Positions 34,101 through 45,971 of a stretch of DNA of 64,000 nucleotides are shown here, one piece after another. Location of the stretch: positions 2,493,001 to 2,557,000 of the forward strand of contig NC_081818.1 in assembly GCF_030704535.1 (NCBI RefSeq), given 5' to 3'. This stretch comes from Vitis vinifera (Eukaryota; Streptophyta; Magnoliopsida; Vitales; Vitaceae). The notes beneath the pieces were generated by a model. It did not search any database. It saw only the letters and a list, made by a program, of their open reading frames with translations, and had not been told where the DNA came from. Made by a program: the position numbers and the translations under genes. Each line of letters opens with the position of its first letter. The stretch's first letter is position 1.

Positions 34101-36197
34101 CCTTTTGTTTTGGAGATTAAATCACAATTGAAAGTGAAGCTGACTAGTATCTTCTCAAAATGCAACCATTTTCACTTCTTTTTTTCCATAAATCAATCAG
34201 TAATTGAGTAAAAGAAAGGCTTTTGGAAAATCTGACATATGAACAATATAAGCTCAGAATAGTAGCATATATTGTTGAAGTAACAAGCAACTTCACGCAT
34301 TCTACACTAACATAAACTCTTAATGTTCTCCACATTTCACTTCATATGAAGACATGGTGCTATGGTAGAACACCCGGAGGTCATAGAGATGCCTTGAAAG
34401 TGATTTTTTTGGAAAACATCAAGACATGGTGATGCTGGATGTAGACTATTCAAAAGCATGACATACTGACTTCATAATCATCTCTCTCTTTCTATATATA
34501 TATACACATATGTATGCCTATAAGCATGCATGCACATCTACATTGTGGAAAGCATCAAGGCATGTTGATACAAGATACATACTATCCCAAAGCATGGCAT
34601 ATCATTTCACAATCATATAGAGACATCTCTGTCTCCCTGTGCGTTTGTAGAAGCAAAAAAACAAAAAGATGAAGAGGAAAGGTCAAATGGTTTAGAATCT
34701 TTTAGAAAGCCCTAAAAGAAAAATCAAAAAGCAATGGAATGAAAGAGAATTTTCTTCATCAATTTGACCGTAATGCATGGGGGAAAAAAAAAAAAAAAAA
34801 AGCTAGAGTTAGCATAAAAATACAGCTTCAGAACTTTCTGCCATTAGAGATGACACGACATGTTGACATTTTTCATTGTCTCTCTCATTTGACACTTGCT
34901 GATGATAAATGAACCTTATATTAGTTCCATTTCATTTACTGGACAAGTGGGAAACAGACTTCCCCAACAAAATTAGCAGCACTAATAAATATCAATTTTT
35001 AGAACAATTAGCAGCACTAATACATATCATTTCTAGAATAATTTTATCCCATATCTCATGGTATTTTCAGAAGAGAAACATGAAGAAAACCAAGATCTAC
35101 AAACTATATGAAGGCTAAAGTCTACAATACAAAGGTGAAGTTATGAGTAAGAAATAATATAACAAGCATAAAGCACTAAGTGGAAGTAGAAATACTTATT
35201 GCAGGATATATTGCTAATAACATAGCAACTTTGTTGGAACACATTGCAAAAGAAACAATGAATAGTTCACCCCTGGAGATATAATTAAGAACAAGTGAAT
35301 CAGATTCTATAAATAAAAGATATGCCACAAATGTAGCAATGAAATTGTGAATACCTCCAGCAGTGTATTTTGGCATTCCTGTGAGACCTGGGGAAGCAAA
35401 CGAGATAACAATTCCTGCTGTCTCCATCCTGTAAAAATCTTCTGCCCATGTATACACTTCCTACGTCGCATCTTCCGACAATCTGACCATCTACGGTATC
35501 CATCAGATCTATAGAACTTCCCATAATAAAAGGACAGTATATCTCCCATCCCTTTGCTCTCAATGAATCTTTTTACCTGAATAAGATTCTTTCCAAATAT
35601 ATATAAACCGAGGATAAAACTATCCACTTCAATATCACTCCAAGAGTCACCTAATGAACCAGGAACTGTAAGGTAACTTTTGCTTCCATGCATTTGATCC
35701 AGGTCAGTGCTTCCCATCACCTTGGAGTCAGGGCTTGTTGCTGTTGATTCCTTTCCAGGGTTCAACATAACATCCAAAGATTCAACTTTGAGTTTTGAAC
35801 CTTTCTTATTTGAATTAATCTGGCTTCTTTTTCTGTTTTTAGATTCCAAGGGCCCATTTTTATTAACTGAATCATCAGAATTATTAAACCCAATCCCTCC
35901 ATCTTTAATGTTAGTTACTTCATCCAGAACCTGCACAATAGGGATGGGCAATCCCATTAGAAAGGAATGGGAAACATCGACAATGACTTCTGCATCAGCT
36001 GGGTTCACCAAAAGCTTATCACGCTCACTTTCTGTGATCATGAGAGGAATTTCGACCTGATACTCATAACCCACTCGAGGATGCACGAGTGGTTCTCCAA
36101 ATATATCATTTATATCAGGAGAATCCGGATGAAGTAACTGGTCAGAAGTTGTCTCTTCAATGCACTTGTCATCGTGATCCTGATGAGCTGAATCCAT
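31112..36197 (-). CDS. ELM2-like/SANT domain nuclear protein (two coding exons)
   Basis: Coding exon 1 is 36,197-35,355 (281 codons) and exon 2 is 32,929-31,112 (605 codons plus TGA). The 2.4-kb phase-0 intron begins GTATTC and ends TTATCAG; the protein is 886 residues. The ATG lies directly after a splice acceptor (TTTGGCAG), so an upstream UTR exon exists. RVGYEYQVEIP (about 41-51) resembles the ELM2 core. DSWSDIEVDSFILGLYIFGKN onwards (about 184-237) is a SANT domain. The C-terminal half is acidic/serine-rich with a basic patch LIKRRRL (about 630), an EAR-like repressor motif DLNLP (about 728) and a basic stretch near RKRKG. This architecture matches plant SANT proteins annotated as arginine-glutamic acid dipeptide repeat-like. 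Arabidopsis relatives are reported partners of class I histone deacetylase. A nuclear repressor role here is inferred. Confidence 0.88.
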
Positions 36198-38600
36198 CTG
36201 CCAAAGAATGAAGATTAAGAAACACCTGAGAAACAAACTCAAAACAAACTGTGATGGAATAAAATTTTGGCAATATGAGATACAATATGAGATACAAGAA
36301 CTCACTCCACAATGCCATAGAAAATTAATAAAGCTACACAACTCAAAGAAGAAACAAAATAAGAAATTAAATGTTGGGAACTCAAAACAATCCACAAAAA
36401 ATAAAAAATAAAAAAATAAATAAAAAAAGGAAGAAGAATAAGAACAATAATAAATGGGGAAGAAATAGAAAAAGTAGATACATCCTTCATCTTGACACCC
36501 TCTTGAAGAGTACCAAGTGGTGACAGATATCATTGAAATCAAGACATTCTCACTCATAATTGGCATATAAGTAGCAAGTCACAATCACTTTTACCAATAG
36601 AAACCATGTTGCAAGAAGATATGCAGTCCCTAAGAAATCTATTTCATTTTCCAATCAAGTGTGTTTCCCGAGGATGTTGAAACAAATTCAAACAATGCCC
36701 TAAATTTTCTGCAAAATGTATCTGGAAGCAGGATGCAAGACTGGAATATCTGTTCCGAGCAAAATGCTGAAAACACAGGGAGAACAACCAAAACATCCAT
36801 GGTAATATATAACATAAATCACTTCATGCTTGTTTCATGCTGATATCATTGATTTCACTTCTAAACACGCAACCATTGGGTAAAGTTTTGGATCCATATT
36901 TTCCAGTTTCACTTCTGGTCATGTTTGATTTCACATTTGGTTCCATTTTCATGACATTTGGGGCTCAGTTCAATACCTAGTAGGCAGTAGTGAGGTTAAG
37001 AATATTTTGAGTAGCTATTTAAAATGAGTTCATTCCCAACCTAGAAGACATCTCACTCTATTGTTATCCCCAAATTTATAACTTTCTCCTAAAACAAATC
37101 ATGAGAAATGCTCTCTTGGAAGCAGATGAAATACTAGAACTATGTAAGCTTTACAGGATGTTTCTCCCACAGTATCAACACAAATGCATGATCAGCGGAT
37201 CTGTTTATGGAAAGAACTATATATACACACGCAAAAAGACTGATAAATTCCATAGAACTCCTTTAACCATAATATGCCAGCCGAATCGCTACTTTGTATT
37301 CCCAGATTCAATAACAAAAGTGCATAAGGCTCAACAAGCAAAAGTGAAACCTTTGAGAATATAAAGAACAATCAAAAGGACAAGGGTTCTTCAGTCCACC
37401 AAAACTACAAAACCAAAAATGAAAAACTAAATAGATGTAACCTAAGATCAGTTTAGAAAGAGAGATTCTCCATTTTTCTATCAGAAACCAATCACTGGAT
37501 TAACCACAAGTATTGTGAACAAATATCAATATGTTGACAGCCCAGCAAAAGCCACCAACCATTTTTGCAAAAACACCATTAATTGTCCTAAATTTGAACA
37601 ACATTTTTCAGAAACACAATTCCCAGTCTCCCCCTCTCTCCAATGATCCAATCCAATCAGTGGGAATGCTCAATCTGTAATTGCAAGTATTCCCAACAAG
37701 GAAACAAGCATTGACACATCGAGGACACAATAAAACCCACATACTAGATTGCTACATACCAAGCACGAAACGCCATTATCAAGACAACACATCCAAGCAG
37801 GGTTCTGAAAATTACCAACCCCAAACAAAACAACCAACCCCAGATCTATTTCCACACAGGATTCAAGAACAAAACCAATCAAACACATTCACAACATCAA
37901 AAGATAATACCAAACGAAAAACAAATACCAAAAATCAAGCACGACCAAACAACAAAACGAACACCCAGACTAAAAACTTCACAAAACCAAACCTGTAACA
38001 CTTCAATCTGAACAAACAGTGCAATCACCGAGAACCCAAAATTCATATCAAGAATCATCAGGTGATCCCATCAAAATTTACCTCATTCAAACACACACAA
38101 CAGTACAAAACACCAAGCACACTACATTAAGCCACCAAACCAGCAAAGAGGAACATGCACAGAAAAATGAGAGGAGGAGAATCATTCACCTCCATGTAAA
38201 AGCTCCAAAGGGTGAAAGCCCACGTGAGAGAAGAAACCTGCGCAAATGGGTCTTCATTGTTATGCGGTGATTCACCTCTATTATCCACTTTTTTGATGAA
38301 AACACATCGAAAAAAGAAGAAAAAGACAAGCAACAAAGACATACACTTAGAGAGAATAAGAGAGAGAGAGAGACAGTGGTTACCTAGTTCAGGAGAGCCA
38401 AGCCTTCTTGAACAAACTTGAATTCGTGGGGGCTTAGAGAGAGAGGGAGAGAGAGGGGGAAGAGGCCAAGACGAATGAGAAAGCCAAAGTCTTTCCCTTG
38501 CGTATAGAGAGAGGGCTAAGGAGAGAAAATTGCTTGTCTATACGAGCTTTTTAGTGAGAGAAAGTGACCACATGAGCGAGAGGCTTTTATTAAAGGTTTT
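36198..38600 (-). other. 5' UTR intron(s), UTR exon and promoter of the SANT gene
   Basis: The intron ends at 36,198 with a CAG acceptor just before the start codon. A good donor on the minus strand (CTAG|GTAACC) places the end of a UTR exon at 38,384. A second possible donor (GGAG|GTGAAT) lies near 38,187. The UTR region is GA-rich on the plus strand (GAGA runs at 38,351-38,375 and 38,430-38,458), i.e. a CT-rich leader, which is common at plant promoters. No coding potential was seen in the intron. Confidence 0.55.
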
Positions 38601-39141
38601 TTTCGTGGGTTCCATGATGATTAGGATTCTGCTCCCCTCATATTAATTAAATTTTTTATTAATTAAAATTTTTATTAATTAAATTTTTATAATTAATAAT
38701 TATTATGACATAAAAAATATTAAATAATATTTTTATTTAATATTTTTATTATAATTATATTTTAATGAGTTGTAATCAAAATTTCAAATAAATATCAATT
38801 TTAATTAAAAATTAATCCCTCTAAGTGATGTATTGAACTTTATTTAATAATAATTTTAACCTAAGTATTGGGATATAATAATGTTACTCTTAATTCCGAT
38901 ACTGAATAACCTAAAAGATGTAAATCGAATGTCATAAAAGGTTTGACCTATCCTCATTGAATATTATTTTTTAAATGAAATTGTCAAAACCCTGAACCAA
39001 GAATTAGCACCAGATAAAAAAATCATGCGCTCAAACCGTCATCCCAAGAGATGTATTATTGGGTTGTAACGAAATTGCTCTAAAATCTAAGAATGGATTA
39101 TCCAAATGATAGTATTTGAATGTCATAAAAGAGTTGATTTA
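38601..39141. other. AT-rich intergenic spacer
   Basis: No gene or element recognised. Begins with AATTAATTAAAATT-type simple sequence. Confidence 0.5.
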
Positions 39142-39488
39142 GAGTACACTTGATAATAATTCTAAAAAGTGTTTTTAGTCTTTCTAATATTTAAAAAATA
39201 AAAAATTTCAACGGTTAAAAAAAACGAGAAAAATTTTCCAGAATCAGTGTCAAACTTACTTTTAAAGTGTGTTTAACATTGATTCTAAGAAGTATTTCTA
39301 ACTATTATAATACTTAAAAGATAAAAATCTTTAAATGATAAAAAGACTATAAACACTTCATAAAATCACTACCATGTATACTAATAGTTTTAAAAAGAGT
39401 TTCTAATTTTTCTAACACTTCAATGATAAAAATTTTCAAATATTAGAAATATTAAAAGCTCTTCCTAAAATCACTACCAAACAGGCTC
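39142..39488. mobile_element. Tourist-like (PIF/Harbinger-type) MITE, 347 bp
   Basis: The left end is GAGTACACTTGATAATAATTC and the complement of the right end GAGCCTGTTTGGTAGTGATTT; they share about two thirds of positions and continue with similar AAAAAGTGTTTTTA sequence. TTA flanks both ends (39,139-39,141 and 39,489-39,491), the target size expected of this group. An internal partial duplication of the right end (near 39,250-39,370) is visible. Confidence 0.65.
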
Positions 39489-39491
39489 TTA

Positions 39492-42400
39492 GAGTTCATT
39501 CGAAAAGTGTTTTTTGAAAAGAAAATCAGATGTTAAGAAAAACACTTTTAAAATTTTGAAACATTGCTATAATGTCATGTGAAAAAATGCTTGAAAAGTG
39601 ATTTTCCTAAAAATATTTTTAAAGAAAATATTTTCACTAAAAATATTTATGAGTAAAAACACTATTATATTCACTCTAACTAAAATCAATTGATTTTTGA
39701 ATATATATATATATATATATAAAATTTATTTTATTTTTTCGTGTGATACGAGGATGATGAGATTTATTACCAACCATACTATAAAAACAAAAATATTACA
39801 AATAAAAATGGGGAAAATAGGAGAATCTCTTTGAAAGGTTGAAATGGATGTTTGAAAGTCACATAGAAAAAGAGGCATAAAGTCATGAATGCCATGATGG
39901 GCATGTAAAATGGTGCATTAGGACGGTCCAAACCACTGTCAATTAAATTAAAATATAAAGATAGCATATAGTTTTTATACCTAAAATTACAATAATGTGG
40001 GGCCTCAATACAAATAGAAAAAGGTAAGTACAATTGTTAGGGGAAATAGTCTCTACTCATCATATTTTAGTTTGTTTACTACATTTGCATTAATGGCTAG
40101 ATGATAGAGACCACATGGTCTTGACCATATTATTGGTTCTTAGAATAGAGTTTGGCTGCTTGGGGGCTAGGACTAGTTCCAAGCCTTTCCAAACCCATTA
40201 TTATGTTACTTTTTTTTTTTTTTAATTCTTTTTGACAATCCTCTACTATATAGGCAGAAAAAAAAAAAATCATGGGGGTTAAGGGTAAATTCCAAAATTG
40301 AGCTTAATATTGCCCACTTCATGATGGTGTAAATTTTTAGAAAGATTGATAATTTAAAAATAAAAATAAAAAATAAAGTAAGATTAAATAGATAGTAAAA
40401 TCCAAAAAAAAAAAAACTATTTGATAATTGTGCTTGAAAAATGTAATGTTTTATGTTCTTTAGCATGGAAAATAGTTTTTTAAGTTAGAAATAAATTTGA
40501 TAATTTTTTTTATTAACAATTATTCTTTGAGAGTATTTTGAAAATAGGTTTTTCATGCAATATTCTAATATAAAAAAAAGTTGAAAATACTAAAAAAAAT
40601 AATAATTTTGGGTTAAATACATTTTATCCTTTTAATCTTTCACAAGTTCTATGCTGTGTCTCTTTACATTCAAAATTCAATATTTTATCCTTCAAATTTA
40701 TTAAAAGAAATCAATGAACAACGTGCTAAAGTGTAAAGACAAGGCTAAAATGTAAAGAAAAACATATGTTGTCCAAGATCGAGTATGTCATACTTCTCCA
40801 CTATATACGAAAAATCATAAATAGATATGCAAATATCTCTTTAAAATCTTATGGCTATCACATTTTAAGGCATTTTCTATTTTTAATTATTTTCACTTAT
40901 TTTCTAGGAGTTATTTTAAAGAATAATTATACAAATATGTATAATAATTAAAAATAAAAATATTAGATTTTGAAGTATATTTAAACGTATTAAAAAACAA
41001 GTTAAAAACATTTCAAATTCCTCTAAATAGACATTGTTTTACAAAACATTGGAAAATAATTTTCAAACAATGCTATCAAAATTGTTTTTTAGATCTATTT
41101 TTAAAAAAAGTTATCAGATAAGATCTATTTTTCTTGAACATAAGTCAAAACTATTTTAAAGATGGAAGCTCTTCTAGAAAATGTTATCAATATTCTCCAA
41201 AACTTTGTTTTATTATTTTTTGAAATAAAAAAAAAATCAAGTTTAATAGTCTAAATGAAGTTTAGATGTATAGTTGACTTTTGACTTACTACCTAATAAT
41301 TTAACCATTCAAGAAATCTTAACTCGAATAAAAAAAAAATTGTAAGATTAAATAGATAGTTGAAGAAATATATATATATTTAATGTTATGTTTGATTTAT
41401 GGAAAATATTAAAAAAAAAAAAAAAAGGAAAAAAAAATTATTTTCTTATATTTGATACCAAAAAAATAAATATAATTAGAATTATTTATAAATTATTTAA
41501 TCTTTATAGATAATATGGAAAGATAAGTAAAAGAATTTGAAAAATATATAAAATCATTTATTAACTTTAATTTATTTTTATTTTTTATACTTTTTTATTT
41601 TGTTTTTTTCTTTATTTCCTCTCCCTCGTATCTCCTTCTCAAAATTTCAGGAACTATAATTAAGGCAAAGCTTTGTTTTTATTCTTTTTAAGATAATAGA
41701 AATTCAAAGTTCAAAATTTATTTTTTATGTTTCATTCTTTTTGTTAAGACACGTGTCGTTGTCCCATATAGTCAGATGAGTGGAGAGGTGCCAATTCCAA
41801 ACCCTAAAAAATTAAATAAATATTACTTTTATTTTTAAATTCTTAATTCAAAATTCTTTCCAAATTATTTAATTATAATATCTAAATAGCCTAACGTGCA
41901 AACAATCTCCTCATTTGACAATTTTATGATTACATAAACTTCAAATACTCTTAAATGGACTTTACCCTCGGTGTCACTTGTCTAAACTACACACGTGATT
42001 TTATGAATACTTACGCAACAATACCCTTGAAATAGAGTGTTATGAAAATTGGGGAGATTTGCATCCTCTTAAAGCATTGATTATTAAGAGATTTGCATCT
42101 CCTCAGGATTAGTATATGAATTGAGGAGTAAGACTCAGAGATATCATATATCAAGTAAATCTATATACTTTTCTTTTAATAGCAGATTTGTGTTCTGTAA
42201 TTTCTAAACCTCATGATTTTTACATCCAATAGACTTTGTTAGTAATTTTCCATGTAAATTGATGTATTCTTGTATGATTAAATTACTCTACATCATCTCT
42301 CATTTTTTTTTAAGAGAAATTTTATCATTTTAGTACAATTTTTTTTTTTTAGAAAAAACTTCTTTTAAAATATTAAAGATGAAGTCAGAGAAATTTAATT

Positions 42401-43506
42401 GTACAAGGAGATGACTATTTACAAGGAAAATCATCCATCAAGTCTACCAGAGACTTTGTCGATGTAAAAACCACGGGATCTAGAAACCGTAAAACATAAA
42501 TCCACTACTAAAAGAAAAGTACATAAGTTTACCTAATGAATGCTATTTTAAGTTTGCCCTAGTACTCATACCAATTTTTATGTCTACAATGCAACACTAC
42601 ATACATATATATTAAAGTTTAGTGAACACCTCAACACATCAAGAAGATGCAAATCTCTCTTACGAACTCAAGAAATAAAGTTTAGGTGCATGAGTTCGTT
42701 AGAAAGCTTCCTCAATACACATATATTAAAGAAAAGTTAATGGATGTGGAATAATTTATGAAAAGTTAAGAATGTTAGAAAGATTTGGAAAGATATCATA
42801 TTTTATTAAAAGAACAAAAAAAAGTATTTAAGGAACTTAAAGAAGCTCACGGAGATTTGAAAAGATCTTCTTTTTTTTTTTCTTTTTTTTTTCTTTTTAT
42901 GATAAGAAGGATTTACAAACATTTTATTCTTTAAATTCTTAAATTAAATTATTTTCCAAATTATTTTTATTATTTGGAAATGTTTTCCTTTTAAATTTCT
43001 TTCAAAATTAACTTCACGTATTTTAAAATTCTTAATTTTTTTACAAATAAAAAAAAGAAATATTTGTAAATGTATTTGGAAAAATAGTCTATATATATAT
43101 ATATATATACTAAGGTTAGAAAAAAATGGAAAGTAGAAGAATAATAATTAGACTACCCCATTAATTGAAGTTCTAAGTGATGGGCAATACCCAACTAGAC
43201 CAAATAGACATGGGCCATGTGAGAGTCCATTACCCAATAGGCATGGACCATGTGAGAGCCCATTATTAACTTACATATTTATATTGATTTTCTAATAAAA
43301 ATACGAAGAAATGTAAAATCTTAATGAAAGTTTTTTAAAATTTATATATTTTTAAATTATTTTATTTTTATATAAAAGAGAAAAAGAGAGAAATAAATTT
43401 GGAGAAGTAGGTTAAAAAAATTATACTAAGTCGAAATTATATTTTTATTTTCTCTTTTTTATTTTTTACTTTCTCCTTAAATTTTCAAAATGACATGAAA
43501 AATTAA
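39492..43506. other. AT-rich intergenic spacer
   Basis: No gene supported over about 4 kb. It has a (TA)n run at 39,701-39,720, poly-A/T tracts, and several stretches of the AAAATTGTTTT/AAAACAATTTTC type (40,400-41,130) that look like decayed MITEs. No boundaries could be set for these. Confidence 0.5.
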
Positions 43507-43899
43507 GGTCCTATTTGACCATTGTTTTCCAAAAAAATTATGAAAAATAGTTTTTAAAAAATGTTCTTTAATATTTTATAAAACAAAAATCTATTTGAAA
43601 ATCTAAAATGTTTTTAATATTTTTAAAAATAATTTTTAAATGTGTTTTAAAAATAATTTTTTTATCTAATACTTTATTTTTAATCGTTCTACATACTTGT
43701 ATAATTATTTTCTAAAACAATTCTTGAATAAACAAAAGAAAACAATATAAAACAACTAAAACATATTTTATAAAAATACTTTGTTTTATGTTTTTAAGAA
43801 CAAACAATAAAAAACATTTTTTGATTGTCAAACATATTTTTTTATTTTATATTTTAAAAATTAGAAAACTATTCTTTAAAATAGTTACCAAGTACGCCC
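43507..43899. mobile_element. Tourist-like (PIF/Harbinger-type) MITE, 393 bp
   Basis: The left end is GGTCCTATTTGACCATTG and the complement of the right end GGGCGTACTTGGTAACTA, a diverged terminal inverted repeat. TAA lies on both sides (43,504-43,506 and 43,900-43,902). The body is AT-rich and noncoding. Confidence 0.65.
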
Positions 43900-43902
43900 T
43901 AA

Positions 43903-44700
43903 CTTATTTGACCGCTTAATATATGCTTGTTTATTAAATAAAAATAAAAGTTAATTATAATTTGATATTTATTTATTTTTATTATAAAAGAAATATATGC
44001 ATAGAGTTATCATGTCGTTGCAATATTTTTTTAAACAAAAATTTTTCTAAAAATACCTAAAAGTTTTGAAATTTTGTTTTATTTTTTATAATTTTTATTA
44101 AATAATTAAAAAAATATATAATATCAATTTTATTACCTATCTAGTCCACGCTTGCACGTGGAACAAACCTAGTAATATAAAACAAGTCAAAATTTATTTA
44201 TTTATTTTTTGAATTATGAATCCATTATAAAATTATAGTCATACATTACCTAAAAGGCAAAAAAATTAAAAAAGAAAAAGGAAAAATATTGGTAATTCAA
44301 AAGGCTGCGTTTTGAGGGCTAACCTTTGAAGAGGGAACCCACCTAACTTAGTAACTAACGATGTACCTAACTCCAGCCCCTCAGAATTAAAAACCAATGG
44401 CCTGCATTGCCGCCAATTTTCCACAAGGACTCAGTGGACGGTGGCTATTCAATCCACGTCTTCCCCCAAAGACTCCATCCAACGGTCAAAATTCAATTTA
44501 TCAAAAACCACATCTTTAACGGTTGAAAACGGCCAATCTTCGCCGCAATTCGAGCTGACTCTTCGTCATCGAAAACCTAACCCACCACCACTACACTCTC
44601 GCAATCAACTCCCAAAACGCTGCGTTTTTGGATCTTCTCTATGGGCTCTTCACGAGATTCGAGCTTCTCTGTTAATTTAATCCAAATTAATTAATATGAA
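43903..44700. other. Spacer and upstream region of the methyltransferase-like gene
   Basis: AT-rich to about 44,290, then GC content rises. A short open frame at 44,441-44,680 (79 codons) has no recognised similarity and is not called. The rise in GC and the following GA-rich leader suggest a promoter around 44,400-44,700. Confidence 0.4.
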
Positions 44701-45350
44701 ATGGTTAAAATTAACTCCAAAAGATTAAACTCCACGGTTTCCCAGCTCAAAAGTTGCCTCTGCGTGAGTAATTTTGTGAAGTTTTGAGAGGGGCAGAGGA
44801 CCTTTTTGAGTGTTTCCGAAGTTTTAGCGGGAGAAAGTTGAGTTTTTGATTGGTTCGGAGGGCGAATTTTTCCGGGTTTGTGAGGTTTTAGTGAGAGAAA
44901 GTTCAGTTTTGATGTTTTTAGAGAGAGATTTTGTGGGCCTGTGAAGATGCAGTGTGGGATGGTTTAATTTTTTTATGTTTTTGGAGAGAAGCTTTGTGGG
45001 TTTGTGCAGAGTCTTAGTGAGAGAAAGATGTGAGAATCAGGTGAAGTTTTAGTGAGAGAAAGTCGTCTTTTTTAAGTGGTTTAGAGACGGGGAATGGTGG
45101 GTTTTCAGGAAGAGAGTTTTTCTTTATTTATTTTGCTTTTAGAGAGAGAAAAATCTTGGAGTCTTTCTGAAGTTTTTAGTGAGAGAAAGTTGTTTCTGCA
45201 TAATAAATTTATAGAGAGAAAAATGGAACTGTTTGTGGAGTTTTGAGAGAGGAACTTCGACGGATGTCTCGGTGAGGGAAAGTTCTTGAGAATTTTCTTT
45301 CAGAAAGAAAGAGGAATTTTCATCAGAGCTTCAAATCCAAGTAGGCCCAA
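44701..45350 (+). promoter_or_regulatory. GA-rich 5' leader with iterated TAGTGAGAGAAAGT motif
   Basis: The 14-base motif TAGTGAGAGAAAGT or a close variant occurs about six times (near 44,823, 44,889, 45,015, 45,049, 45,177 and 45,269). The copies are mixed with AGAGAGA blocks and irregularly spaced. The region ends at a splice donor (CCCAA|GTGAGT at 45,351), so it is probably a transcribed 5' UTR exon. The transcription start is not known. Confidence 0.55.
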
Positions 45351-45896
45351 GTGAGTGATTCTGCTTCTTGATCATTTTGTCATATCTTTCTTTCAGTTTC
45401 TTATTTGAATATGAATTTTAATTCAGATCATGAAGCTTTATTTCTGTTCTGTTCTATTGAATTTGTTTAAAATTGGGTTTAGTTTTTACATTAACCCTCT
45501 GTTTGGTTGCTGAGAAACCAGAAGAAAGTGAAAAGAAAGTATGATGTTACAATCTTATGTCTTATACTGTCTTGGTTTCTGGAAAAATTGCTCTGGACTT
45601 TGCTTTGGCTTCTCTATTTTTCTCCACTTGCATCAAATTAACCCTCTGTTTGGCTGCCAAGAATAAGAAAAAGAAAAGGTAGTAAAAACTCTGAATCTTG
45701 CCACTAATGTTATTTTTCCAGACAATGAATACCTCAACCAACCTCATAGTTGAATCTACCATTCAAAACTGAATTCCTTTCCTTTGCTTTTCCTGCGTTT
45801 TCTCAGCAACCAAAAGCAGCATAATTGCATATCCATGTCTTCCCAAGTTTCAGAATTCAGCTCATTTGAATCCCTAATCATTTGAATGTAAATCAG
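45351..45896 (+). other. 5' UTR intron of the methyltransferase-like gene
   Basis: Donor GTGAGTG at 45,351 and acceptor AATCAG ending at 45,896. It contains an inverted pair: CTGTTTGGTTGCTGAGAAA near 45,499 and TTTCTCAGCAACCAAA near 45,800, with a third diverged direct copy (CTGTTTGGCTGCCAAGAA) near 45,645. A MITE-like insertion is the likely source. Confidence 0.55.
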
Positions 45897-45971
45897 GCTG
45901 AAAACATCTGGGGAAGAAGAGAAAGAACCGAAAATTGGTGGAAAGAAAATTCAAAGATTTCCCTGTTAAGG

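Noticed and set aside
36208-38421. Plus-strand open frames in the 5' region of the SANT gene
   Set aside because: They are Lys/Asn/Thr-rich frames in a UTR intron or GA-rich leader with no recognised similarity.
45882-45971. N-terminal extension of the methyltransferase-like protein from ATG 45,882
   Set aside because: A splice acceptor at 45,896 would remove this ATG; the next in-frame ATG at 45,972 gives a sensible membrane-anchor N-terminus.
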